Part shown: one piece after another, positions 1-10,252 of the stretch | How the letters are laid out: each line of letters starts with the position of its first letter | Numbering within the stretch: the stretch's first letter is position 1 | NCBI GenBank assembly: GCA_023426855.1 | Contig: JAEZBU010000083.1 | Location: forward strand, 1-13,821 | Source: Pseudomonadota bacterium | Lineage (GTDB): Bacteria > Pseudomonadota > Alphaproteobacteria > Rhizobiales > Hyphomicrobiaceae | Reading direction: 5' to 3' | DNA length: 13,821 nt | The notes under the pieces: model-generated | The model's database searches: none | What the model saw: the letters and a program-made list of their open reading frames with translations, nothing else | Told to the model about the DNA's origin: nothing | Made by a program: the position numbers and the translations under genes

Positions 1-943
1 GCTGCGTCACGGACTTTGCGCCCTGGCGCAGCGATGTGCCGATGCAGTCGGAGCCGGTGTCGCCGCCGCCGATGACGATGACGTGCTTGTCTTTGGCGCT
101 GATCTCCTTGCCGCGACCGAGCGCCTCGCCGGAAATGCGGCGGTTCTGCTGTGGCAGGAACTGCATCGCGAAATGGATGCCGTCGAGATCGCGGCCCGGA
201 GCCTTCGAGAAGAAGTCGAACGGCAGCTCCGAACCACCGGCCAGCAGCACCGCGTCGTGTTCGGCTTCGAGCTTGCGCATGGTGATGTCGGCGCCGACGT
301 GGACGTTGCAGTGGAACACCACGCCCTCGGCTTCCATCTGCTTCACGCGGCGTTCGATGACCAACTTCTCAAGCTTGAAGTCGGGAATGCCGTAGCGCAG
401 CAGGCCGCCCGGAAAGGCGTTCTTCTCGTAGACGTGCACCTCATGACCGGCGCGGGCGAGCTGCTGGGCAGCCGCCAAGCCGGCTGGGCCCGATCCGACG
501 ATGGCCACTTTCTTGCCGGTCTTTTGTTCGGCGATCTGCGGCGTGATCCAGCCTTCCTCGAAGCCACGGTCGGCGATGGCGCATTCTATCGTCTTGATGG
601 CAACCGGCTTGTCGTCGATATTGAGCGTGCAGGCCGCCTCGCACGGCGCCGGGCAAACGCGGCCGGTGACTTCCGGGAAGTTGTTGGTCGAGTGCAGGTT
701 GAGCGAGGCCGTCTTCCAGTCGCCCGTGTAGACGAGGTCGTTCCAGTCCGGAATCTGGTTGTTCACCGGGCAGCCGTTGTGACAATACGGAATGCCGCAA
801 TCCATGCAGCGCGCGGCCTGGGTGCGCGTGTCGCCCTCAGACAGCGGCACGACGAATTCGCGCCAATGCTTCAAACGCTCCTCGACCGGCCGATACTTGC
901 GCTCGACGCGCTCGAATTCCATGAACCCGGTTATCTTGCCCAT
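1..943 (-). CDS. gltD: Glutamate synthase [NADPH] small (beta) subunit, 3'-truncated by the window edge
   Basis: This is the FAD- and iron-sulfur-containing subunit of bacterial glutamate synthase. It passes electrons from NADPH to the large subunit GltB for conversion of 2-oxoglutarate plus glutamine to two glutamates. The 314 visible codons start at ATG 943 behind a purine-rich GGAAGAGAA. Two N-terminal cysteine clusters for 4Fe-4S centres are visible: C46-x2-C49-x4-C54-x3-C58 (CMDCGIPYCHNGC) and C97/C101/C105 (GRVCPAPCEAAC). The FAD dinucleotide fold GSGPAG is at 150-155. A second Rossmann motif, GGGDTG, lies near 292-297 for NADPH. Family members are about 470-485 residues, so roughly the last third lies outside the window. 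The gene sits 101 bp downstream of gltB on the same strand, so co-transcription is expected. The long plus-strand reading frame over this region is a GC-rich shadow. The identification is firm. Confidence 0.96.
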   Translation of the reverse strand, partial: MGKITGFMEFERVERKYRPVEERLKHWREFVVPLSEGDTRTQAARCMDCGIPYCHNGCPVNNQIPDWNDLVYTGDWKTASLNLHSTNNFPEVTGRVCPAPCEAACTLNIDDKPVAIKTIECAIADRGFEEGWITPQIAEQKTGKKVAIVGSGPAGLAAAQQLARAGHEVHVYEKNAFPGGLLRYGIPDFKLEKLVIERRVKQMEAEGVVFHCNVHVGADITMRKLEAEHDAVLLAGGSELPFDFFSKAPGRDLDGIHFAMQFLPQQNRRISGEALGRGKEISAKDKHVIVIGGGDTGSDCIGTSLRQGAKSVTQ

Positions 944-1002
944 TGCCGTTCTCTTCCGCCCGTCCTCGGTGCCGACTGGATCGGCCCGGTTGTCGCTTGG
1001 CT

Positions 1003-1018
1003 TCCGGTTTAAACCGGA
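1003..1018. repeat. Perfect 16-bp palindrome between gltB and gltD
   Basis: TCCGGTTTAAACCGGA is its own reverse complement. As RNA it folds into a six-pair GC-rich stem with a TTAA loop. It sits in the 101-bp gap between the gltB stop and the gltD start. No T-tract follows on the minus strand, so it is not an ordinary intrinsic terminator. It may be an intercistronic hairpin that protects the gltB 3' end and sets the gltB:gltD ratio, or a protein-binding site. The function is inferred; the symmetry is directly visible. Confidence 0.6.
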
Positions 1019-1044
1019 CCCCATTTCCCTGCTCTTGTTCTGGC

Positions 1045-5772
<4,728 letters not shown>

Positions 5773-5943
5773 GTGGGCCTCTGGTCCGCAATCGGGACTT
5801 TGGGAATATCGAGAAGGACTTGTGTGACTTGTGGCTGACGCCGGGGCAGTGGAGTTGTCCCCGATTTTCGCGCGCCTTTAGCCGGGAGTCAGCTCAGGCC
5901 GCGAGGGCGGGGCATGCAGCCGTAGCTGCTGGGGCGCGTTTTC

Positions 5944-6006
5944 GGTCCACGGTCGTTCGAGCCAGCCGCAAAGCGGTCAGCGCCCAATCGACCCGATTGT
6001 TGGACC
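5944..6006 (-). other. Possible folded element in the gltB 5' leader
   Basis: Within the non-coding region upstream of gltB, GGTCCA (5944-5949) is complementary to TGGACC (6001-6006). Inside this closing stem are CCGC-aaa-GCGG (5966-5976) and CAATCG-acc-CGATTG (5985-5999), so a closed three-way fold can be drawn. It lies within the leader predicted from the upstream promoter candidate. No known riboswitch class is recognised. The rest of 5773-6192 holds no protein gene that I can support. The pairing is seen in the sequence; a regulatory role is inference. Confidence 0.3.
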
Positions 6007-6085
6007 AAACTTCAGTCACAGGTGCCCTCGTTAGCGGTCGCGATTCTTCCCCGTCACAAAGGACAGGGATGCTGACCTTTCACCG

Positions 6086-6115
6086 GTTATAAGCAGATTT
6101 TGGGATGCGACACAA
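6086..6115 (-). promoter_or_regulatory. Sigma-70-like promoter candidate for gltB
   Basis: On the minus strand TTGTGT (6110-6115) is followed after 18 bases by TATAAC (6086-6091). The second box matches TATAAT at five of six positions. Transcription would start near 6079 and give a leader of about 300 nt before the gltB ATG. A weaker alternative, TTGTGA followed 18 bases later by GCTAAC, lies slightly nearer the gene. No NtrC or sigma-54 site was recognised. Confidence 0.4.
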
Positions 6116-6192
6116 GCGCTCTATTAGAATCGATCTGGTGTTTGGGCCGTGTCCGCATGTCGTGGCGTGCTGTTGCAACACGACGGTGCGCG

Positions 6193-6225
6193 CAAACAAA
6201 AGGGCGCTGCTCAATGGCAGCGCCC
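6193..6225 (-). terminator. Intrinsic terminator of hsp20
   Basis: A perfect nine-pair stem (GGGCGCTGC 6202-6210, GCAGCGCCC 6217-6225) encloses a six-base loop. On the minus strand it is followed by TTTTGTTTG. It lies about 35 bp downstream of the hsp20 stop codon. The T-rich tail is only on the minus-strand side, so it works in the hsp20 direction and insulates gltB from read-through. Confidence 0.85.
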
Positions 6226-6259
6226 CCGAATGACCTCAGGTTGAAGTGGTGTCGGCGTG

Positions 6260-6712
6260 TCAGGCTTGCGCTTCGATCTGGCGATCGGTGTTGGCGCCGA
6301 TGGCGATCGTGCGCGGTTTCATGCGCTCGGGCAGGTTGCGCACCAGATCGACGTGCAGCAGGCCATCCTTGAGGTCGGCGCCGCTCACTTCGACATGGTC
6401 GGCGAGCTGGAACCGGCGCTCGAAGCTGCGCTGCGCGATGCCGCGATGCAGGAACTGGCGGTCCTTGTCTTCGGCTTTCTTCTCGCCGCGCACCGACAGC
6501 GTCTGTTCTTTCACTTCGATGTTGATGTCATCGTTCCCGAAGCCCGCGACCGCCATGGTGATCCGGTACTGGTTCTCGCCAGTCCGCTCGATGTTGTAGG
6601 GCGGGTAGGTGGTCGGCTCATTGTCGAAGCCGGTGACACCGTCCAGGAGCTGAACGAGCCGGTCGAAGCCGATGGTCGAACGATAAAGGGGAGCAAAGTC
6701 GAACTGTCGCAT
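6260..6712 (-). CDS. Small heat-shock protein, Hsp20/alpha-crystallin family (class A, IbpA-like)
   Basis: This 150-residue ATP-independent holdase binds unfolding proteins in the cytoplasm during heat stress and hands them to DnaK/ClpB. The alpha-crystallin domain spans about 38-130. It ends with the signature A112-x4-G117-x-L119 (in GADLKDGLLHVDL). The C-terminal I-x-I motif (I136-A-I138) that docks into neighbouring dimers is present. The start at 6712 follows AGGAGG directly and begins MRQFDFAPLYRS, typical of rhizobial class A proteins. The in-frame ATG at 6781 would place coding sequence across the structured 5' UTR and is rejected. The gene is monocistronic, with its own sigma-32-like promoter, ROSE-like thermometer and terminator. 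Family assignment is firm; which paralogue it is (hspA, hspD and so on) cannot be told. Confidence 0.95.
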   Translation of the reverse strand: MRQFDFAPLYRSTIGFDRLVQLLDGVTGFDNEPTTYPPYNIERTGENQYRITMAVAGFGNDDINIEVKEQTLSVRGEKKAEDKDRQFLHRGIAQRSFERRFQLADHVEVSGADLKDGLLHVDLVRNLPERMKPRTIAIGANTDRQIEAQA

Positions 6713-6806
6713 CACAAGTCCTCCTGAAAGCGACTGTGGAATGCCTGCCTCACGATGAGCCCAGGCCTGTTGTCCGTGCACAGCCTCTGATGAGCCCTGC
6801 GCACGG
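6713..6806 (-). promoter_or_regulatory. ROSE-like RNA thermometer in the hsp20 5' UTR
   Basis: Three successive hairpins can be drawn in the minus-strand transcript. Hairpin 1 (6774-6806) is a ten-pair stem CCGUGCGCAG/CUGUGCACGG with one G-U pair. Hairpin 2 (6743-6766) is GCCUG/CAGGC with an inner CUCA/UGAG. Hairpin 3 (6713-6738) pairs CACAGUC with GACUUGUG around GCUUUCAGGAG, ending at the base before the AUG. Hairpin 3 contains UCGCU facing AGGA, which fits the U-Y-G-C-U motif that characterises ROSE elements, with the expected unpaired G. The Shine-Dalgarno AGGAGG is inside this weak stem, so melting on heating would free it. ROSE elements are established upstream of class A small heat-shock genes in Bradyrhizobium and relatives. 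The call rests on architecture and motif, not on a covariance search. Confidence 0.8.
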
Positions 6807-6812
6807 GATGTA

Positions 6813-6841
6813 AGTTTGGGAGGCCTCGAATGCGTTTCAAG
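6813..6841 (-). promoter_or_regulatory. RpoH (sigma-32)-type promoter of hsp20
   Basis: On the minus strand CCCTTGAAA gives the -35 box (CTTGAAA 6835-6841). Fourteen bases later CCCAAACT (6813-6820) serves as the -10 box. Both spacing and sequence fit the sigma-32 pattern CTTGAAA-N13-15-CCCCATNT. Transcription would start just before the first hairpin of the thermometer, so transcriptional and translational heat control are stacked. Confidence 0.75.
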
Positions 6842-6889
6842 GGGGCGCGCGGCTGCGACGTTTATCGTGTGGCTGAAATCCGCATTTCA

Positions 6890-6914
6890 CGAACCATTTC
6901 AACGCTGCAGCGTT
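6890..6914 (+). promoter_or_regulatory. EcfG-like promoter candidate and 14-bp palindrome upstream of the exported protein gene
   Basis: CGAACC at 6890-6895 is followed by CGTT at 6911-6914, with 16 bases between CGAAC and CGTT. This is one mismatch from the general-stress sigma factor pattern GGAAC-N16-17-CGTT of alphaproteobacteria. The -10 box overlaps the end of a perfect palindrome AACGCTGCAGCGTT (6901-6914). A second inverted repeat, TGAAAT-ccgc-ATTTCA (6874-6889), lies just upstream. Transcription would begin near 6921, about 75 nt before the gene. The match is suggestive only. Confidence 0.35.
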
Positions 6915-6996
6915 TTCCTTCATGTGCCGTTCATGTTCGCGACACGATGTTGGGACGGCAGAGGGACAGCACTGAATACCTTCGGAGGTTCGTACG

Positions 6997-7548
6997 ATGT
7001 CGTTGCGTTTGGCCGCTGCGTTCGTTGCTCTTGTGCATATGACTGGCATCCCGGCTGCAAATGCCGCGGACGTTTTTCGCCCCTATGAATCGTCGGAAGC
7101 GCCTGATGATCGCTTCCCGCCGTATAACGGTGGGCGGGCGCACGTCGATACCGACGACTACGATGATGACGACAATGATGCGCCGCGTTATGCGGAGCGC
7201 GACGATGATCAGCCGTATGCCGGCAAGGATTGGGATCGCCGCGGCGAATATCTGCGTCCGATGCGCCCCCCGACCCGTTTCGTCGAGCGCTATGATCAAC
7301 CTCGTTATGCGCCAGAATGCGCGCCACGGCGCGAGGTTCGCCGCCAGTTGATCCGGGACGGCTGGTCTGACTTCGCGGAGGTCGAACTGCGCGACCAAGT
7401 CGCGGTGGTGACCGCGCGCCGTCCGAACGGAGAGGCTTACCGATTGAAGATCGATCGCTGCTCGGGCCAGATCGTGGATGCAAAGCCGTTTCGCGGCTAC
7501 GCGCAGGCCTACGATTGGCGTCGGCGCGGCGCTCATCCGAACTACTGA
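6997..7548 (+). CDS. Exported acidic protein of unknown function
   Basis: This 183-residue protein has a clear Sec signal peptide: a basic n-region MSLR, a hydrophobic stretch to about residue 19, and a likely cleavage after ANA at residue 23. The mature protein has a very acidic low-complexity stretch (about 51-72, rich in D). An arginine- and tyrosine-rich linker follows. From about C108 to C155 there is a compact module with VRRQLIRDGWSDF and a YRLKIDRCSG-type ending, resembling small PepSY-like periplasmic domains. The two cysteines could form a disulfide. The start is supported by GGAGG eight bases upstream. It is divergent from hsp20 and may be stress-induced given the upstream EcfG-like match. 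I cannot assign a function. Confidence 0.85.
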   Translation: MSLRLAAAFVALVHMTGIPAANAADVFRPYESSEAPDDRFPPYNGGRAHVDTDDYDDDDNDAPRYAERDDDQPYAGKDWDRRGEYLRPMRPPTRFVERYDQPRYAPECAPRREVRRQLIRDGWSDFAEVELRDQVAVVTARRPNGEAYRLKIDRCSGQIVDAKPFRGYAQAYDWRRRGAHPNY

Positions 7549-7565
7549 TCGGTTTCTCGGATGCT

Positions 7566-7621
7566 CACGCGGGGGCTGATCCACACATGCGCGGGGCATG
7601 TTGAGATCGGCTTCCCGCGTG
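7566..7621. other. Long 56-nt imperfect hairpin after the exported protein gene
   Basis: CACGCGGG (7566-7573) pairs with CCCGCGTG (7614-7621). The next layer pairs GCTGATC with GATCGGC. An inner stem ACATGC/GCATGT encloses GCGGG. The whole 56-nt stretch therefore folds into one rod with two small interruptions. It begins 18 bases after the stop codon at 7548. No T-tract follows on either strand. It could be a Rho-independent-like 3' end without a U-tail, an mRNA-stabilising structure, or an intergenic repeat of the REP type. The rest of 7549-7728 shows no gene. Confidence 0.5.
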
Positions 7622-7728
7622 TGGCTGTCGACGGCGGCGTTGTGCTGCGTTAGATCGGAATGCAGGGCTTGGATTCGCTTTCGGCCCGATTGGCATCAGC
7701 GCATCATCAAGAGGCCGTTGGCAGCCAC

Positions 7729-8685
7729 ATGGAGCTTTTCCCGCTCGCCAGAAATCCGGTGCCCATCGGCGCGGTCGTCGGGGCCTTTCAAGGCTATGAC
7801 GGTACAGCGATGCGCTATGCCTGCTGGCAACCAACCAGGGGGCCTGAACGCGGCACGGTCTGCGTGTTCACCGGTCGCAGCGAGTTCATCGAAAAGTACT
7901 TCGAGGTGATCGACGATCTGCGTCGCCGTGGCTTCGCCGTGGCGATCATGGATTGGCGCGGACAGGGCGGTTCGTATCGTGCCCTTTCCAATCCGCGCAA
8001 AGGCTGGGTGCGCGATTTTTCCGAATACGACAAGGATCTCGCCTGCTTCATGCAGCAGGTCGTGCTGCCCAACCTGCCCACGCCGTACTTCGCGCTGGCG
8101 CACTCGATGGGTGGGCACATCATGTTGCGCAACGCAGCGTCACCAGACTGCTGGTTTGAGCGCATTGTGCTGTCCGCGCCGATGCTACGGTTCCACGATA
8201 GCAAGGTCGGCATACCGCAGGGATTGGCGCGCACCTACGCGACAGTTGGAAATTTGTGCGGGTTCAGCCGCAGCTACGTGAAGGGCGGCACCGACGAAGG
8301 CGATGAGCCGGTGCACTACGAGGGCAATCACCTGACCACGGACAAGGATCGTTTCCAGCGTAATCGCGCGTTGATCGAGGCTGTGCCGCAACTGCGACTG
8401 GGCTCGGCGACGATTGGGTGGCTCAACGCGGCCTATCGCTCCATGGCGATGCTCAATGAGCCGTTTTATGCGGGCTCGATCACCGTACCGCTGCTGATTT
8501 TCATCGCCGGGAGCGACACGATCGTCGACTCGCGCGCGACTGAGGCATTCGCATCGCGCCTCAAGGTCGGCACCAGCATCATGCTGCCGCTGGCACGTCA
8601 CGAAATCCTGCAGGAAGTCGACGAAATCCGCGGCCGCGTCTGGGCAGCGTTCGACGCCTACATGGACATCGCGCCCGTCGCTTAG
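7729..8685 (+). CDS. Alpha/beta hydrolase, lysophospholipase/monoacylglycerol lipase type
   Basis: This 318-residue serine hydrolase has the fold of PldB/monoglyceride lipases (Hydrolase_4). The nucleophile is Ser126 in AHSMGG. The acid is probably Asp263 in GSDTIVD, and the base His291 in ARHEIL. The conserved DWRGQGGS loop after strand 4 is also present. There is no signal peptide, so a cytosolic or membrane-associated enzyme acting on lysophospholipids or monoglycerides is likely; the substrate is inferred from family. An upstream ATG at 7660 would add 23 residues. I prefer 7729 because the sequence MELFPLARNPVPIG matches the usual beginning of rhizobial relatives, though neither start has a strong ribosome-binding site. 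It converges with the hisN-like gene, with 29 bp between stops. Confidence 0.88.
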   Translation: MELFPLARNPVPIGAVVGAFQGYDGTAMRYACWQPTRGPERGTVCVFTGRSEFIEKYFEVIDDLRRRGFAVAIMDWRGQGGSYRALSNPRKGWVRDFSEYDKDLACFMQQVVLPNLPTPYFALAHSMGGHIMLRNAASPDCWFERIVLSAPMLRFHDSKVGIPQGLARTYATVGNLCGFSRSYVKGGTDEGDEPVHYEGNHLTTDKDRFQRNRALIEAVPQLRLGSATIGWLNAAYRSMAMLNEPFYAGSITVPLLIFIAGSDTIVDSRATEAFASRLKVGTSIMLPLARHEILQEVDEIRGRVWAAFDAYMDIAPVA

Positions 8686-8714
8686 CCGGAGTATCGAGAG
8701 CTGGTCGCGCCCGC

Positions 8715-9509
8715 TTACGATAGCAGCGCGACAGCTTCCTTGTGCACGCGTGCGTCACCGGTGGCCACGATGCGTCCGCCGGATGCCGCCGATCCACCGT
8801 CCCAGGTGGTGATCTGGCCACCGGCGCGCTCGATGATGGGGATCAGCGCGGTGACATCGTACGGCTTGAGGCCGCTTTCCACGATGATGTCGATGTGGCC
8901 GGCTGCGAGCAGGCAGTAGGCATAGCAGTCGCCGCCGAAACGCGTGTTGCGCACGCGGTTCTTGATGGCGTTGAAGCTGCGCAGGTCTCGCGTGGATGCG
9001 AACATCGCCGGGTCGGTGCTGGTCAGCATGGCATCCGCGAGGCTGGCGCAGGCGCGGGTGCGCAGTCTTTGCTCGCGGCCGTCGGCGCGCCTGAAATAGG
9101 CGGCCTTGTCGCCCGACCAGAAGCGCTCGCGCGTGTAAGGCTGATCCATCAATCCGAAAATCGGTTGCTCGCCGTCCTTCAGGCCGATGAGCGTGCCCCA
9201 CAGCGGCATGCCAAGGATAAACGCGCGAGTCCCGTCGATGGGATCGACAACCCAACGCAGCCGGGCGTCGGCGTTGCGCTTGCCGTACTCCTCGCCCTCA
9301 AGGCCGTGATCCGGGAAGTGCTTGGCAAGCGCCTTGCTGATCACGCGCTCGGCAGCCTTGTCGGCGGCCGTGACAGGATCAAAGCCGTTCTCCGCCTTGT
9401 TCTGCACGCGCAGGCGGCGGCGGAATTGGGGAAGGATAGCCGCCGCCGACAGGTCGGCGAGCTGGTGGGCGAAGGCCGAATAGGCCGCGAATTCCGATTT
9501 CTTGATCAT
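8715..9509 (-). CDS. hisN: Histidinol-phosphatase, inositol monophosphatase family (HisN type)
   Basis: This 264-residue enzyme is of the Mg-dependent, lithium-sensitive phosphatase superfamily. Metal-binding motifs are all in place: E71-G-E-E around 71-74, D89-P-I-D-G-T94, and the C-terminal Y217-D218-V-T in place of the usual W-D. DPVTAADKAAE at 44-54 is also typical. The overall length and the sequence WVVDPIDGTRAFILGMP are characteristic of HisN, which removes phosphate from L-histidinol phosphate in histidine synthesis in many actinobacteria and alphaproteobacteria. A related inositol-1-phosphatase or CysQ role cannot be excluded from sequence alone. No convincing Shine-Dalgarno precedes ATG 9509. 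The start lies 150 bp from, and points away from, the first of three small-RNA-like elements. Confidence 0.8.
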   Translation of the reverse strand: MIKKSEFAAYSAFAHQLADLSAAAILPQFRRRLRVQNKAENGFDPVTAADKAAERVISKALAKHFPDHGLEGEEYGKRNADARLRWVVDPIDGTRAFILGMPLWGTLIGLKDGEQPIFGLMDQPYTRERFWSGDKAAYFRRADGREQRLRTRACASLADAMLTSTDPAMFASTRDLRSFNAIKNRVRNTRFGGDCYAYCLLAAGHIDIIVESGLKPYDVTALIPIIERAGGQITTWDGGSAASGGRIVATGDARVHKEAVALLS

Positions 9510-9660
9510 GGGATGTCGCTATCGGGGCACGACGCTGGATGCAACCGGAACCGTCAGACGGCCGGTTGCGCGTTGCGAATTCGGCACACTTTGTGGGATA
9601 TCGGCAACGAACTCGCTGCGCGCTCTTGCCGACGCGAACGAACGCAAGCATACAACCATA

Positions 9661-9752
9661 GTGATCTACGCGCTTGCCGCGATGATCGCAGCCCACCTTG
9701 GGCGTTTCCTCCCTAGACTTGGGCCGTTCTATCCGAGCGGCCTTCTTTTTTT
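9661..9752 (+). ncRNA. Tandem small RNA candidate 1 (CCUCCC, anti-Shine-Dalgarno type)
   Basis: This is the first of three repeated units. TTGCCG (9626-9631) and ATACAA (9650-9655), 18 bases apart, form a promoter-like pair predicting a start near 9661. A 5' hairpin is possible from CGCG-cttgc-CGCG with GATC arms. GCCC-ACCTT-GGGC (9691-9703) follows. The core at 9698-9729 is 32 bases, identical in all three units, with CCTCCC at 9708-9713. The terminator is GGCCGTTC/GAGCGGCC (9722-9742, one G-T pair) followed by a T-tract to 9752. The size would be about 91 nt. It resembles the cuckoo/CcsR/alpha-r14 class of multi-copy alphaproteobacterial small RNAs that expose CCUCC; membership is inference. 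Confidence 0.7.
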
Positions 9753-9851
9753 GGTCTGCCGGCAGCCAGCCGCACGAGACCTGTTCTGGGGTTCTTCCTG
9801 ATCTGCAAATTATGCAGTTGTTTTTTGTGCGGTGCACCTTTAATTATTGCA

Positions 9852-9948
9852 GTGCGGCAGATGGACGTCTCGTTCGTCTCCCGCAGCCCTCCTTGGGCGT
9901 TTCCTCCCTAGACTTGGGCCGTTCGTAACCCGAACGGCCTCTTTTTTT
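9852..9948 (+). ncRNA. Tandem small RNA candidate 2 (CCUCCC, anti-Shine-Dalgarno type)
   Basis: This is the second unit. TTGTTT (9818-9823) and TAATTA (9841-9846), 17 bases apart, predict a start near 9852. A small inverted repeat GTGC-ggt-GCAC (9827-9837) lies between the two boxes, and CTGCA-aatta-TGCAG (9803-9817) lies just upstream. The 5' hairpin is GGACG-tctcgtt-CGTCT (9863-9879), different in sequence from units 1 and 3. GCCC-TCCTT-GGGC starts at 9886, the invariant core runs 9893-9924 with CCTCCC at 9903-9908, and the terminator is a perfect nine-pair GGCCGTTCG/CGAACGGCC (9917-9939) followed by CTTTTTTT. The size would be about 97 nt. Confidence 0.72.
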
Positions 9949-10119
9949 GCCCATCTCCAATCCCGAATTTGTTGAATGCTTTTCAGTATTCGCCGCATCG
10001 TGCCTGCCGTTTGGGTGGGCGAACTGCCTCATCGTTGGGCAGATCCAAAATTCTAGCACCGCGACAATTCGTTCACTCGTAAGCGCTTGCAGGCTGCTGC
10101 GTTGCAGCATATAGTCTTG

Positions 10120-10214
10120 TCGTGAGCTTGATGGTTTCCCATCTACTCACTGCCCTCCTTTGGGCGTTTCCTCCCTAGACTTGGGCCGTTCGGTTTCGGA
10201 CGGCCTTTTTTTTT
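10120..10214 (+). ncRNA. Tandem small RNA candidate 3 (CCUCCC, anti-Shine-Dalgarno type)
   Basis: This is the third unit. TTGCAG (10087-10092) and ATATAG (10109-10114), 16 bases apart, predict a start near 10120. The spacer itself holds an inverted repeat GCTGC-tgcgtt-GCAGC. The 5' hairpin is GATGG-tttc-CCATC. GCCC-TCCTTT-GGGC begins at 10152; its loop reads CCUCCUUU with the preceding bases, the same letters as the 3' tail of 16S rRNA. The invariant core is 10160-10191 with CCTCCC at 10170-10175. The terminator GGCCGTTCG/CGGACGGCC (10184-10205) is followed by nine T. The size would be about 95 nt. It ends 38 bp short of the convergent amidohydrolase gene. Between the units (9756-9810 and 9953-10080) I see no further gene. 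Confidence 0.72.
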
Positions 10215-10252
10215 GCTTGCCGGCGTTCCGGGCGGCGGCGGGTGCGGGGCCG

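Noticed and set aside
83..1012. A 309-codon plus-strand open frame
   Set aside because: It is antisense to gltD, which shows clear iron-sulfur and FAD motifs on the other strand.
6171..6180. Palindrome TGTTGCAACA between the hsp20 terminator and gltB
   Set aside because: Ten bases of symmetry is common by chance and there is no promoter context that gives it a role.
6713..6781. An upstream in-frame start for hsp20 at 6781
   Set aside because: It would translate through the ROSE-like hairpins. The start at 6712 has a near-perfect AGGAGG and fits the family N-terminus.
8742..9716. A 324-codon plus-strand open frame running into the first small RNA unit
   Set aside because: It is antisense to the HisN-type gene, with low-complexity alanine/arginine composition and no ribosome-binding site.
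9698..10192. A shared peptide LGVSSLDLGRS encoded by all three repeat cores
   Set aside because: The identity comes from the conserved RNA core. The frame diverges at once in the terminator stem, there is no common start codon or ribosome-binding site, and in unit 2 it ends immediately at TAA.
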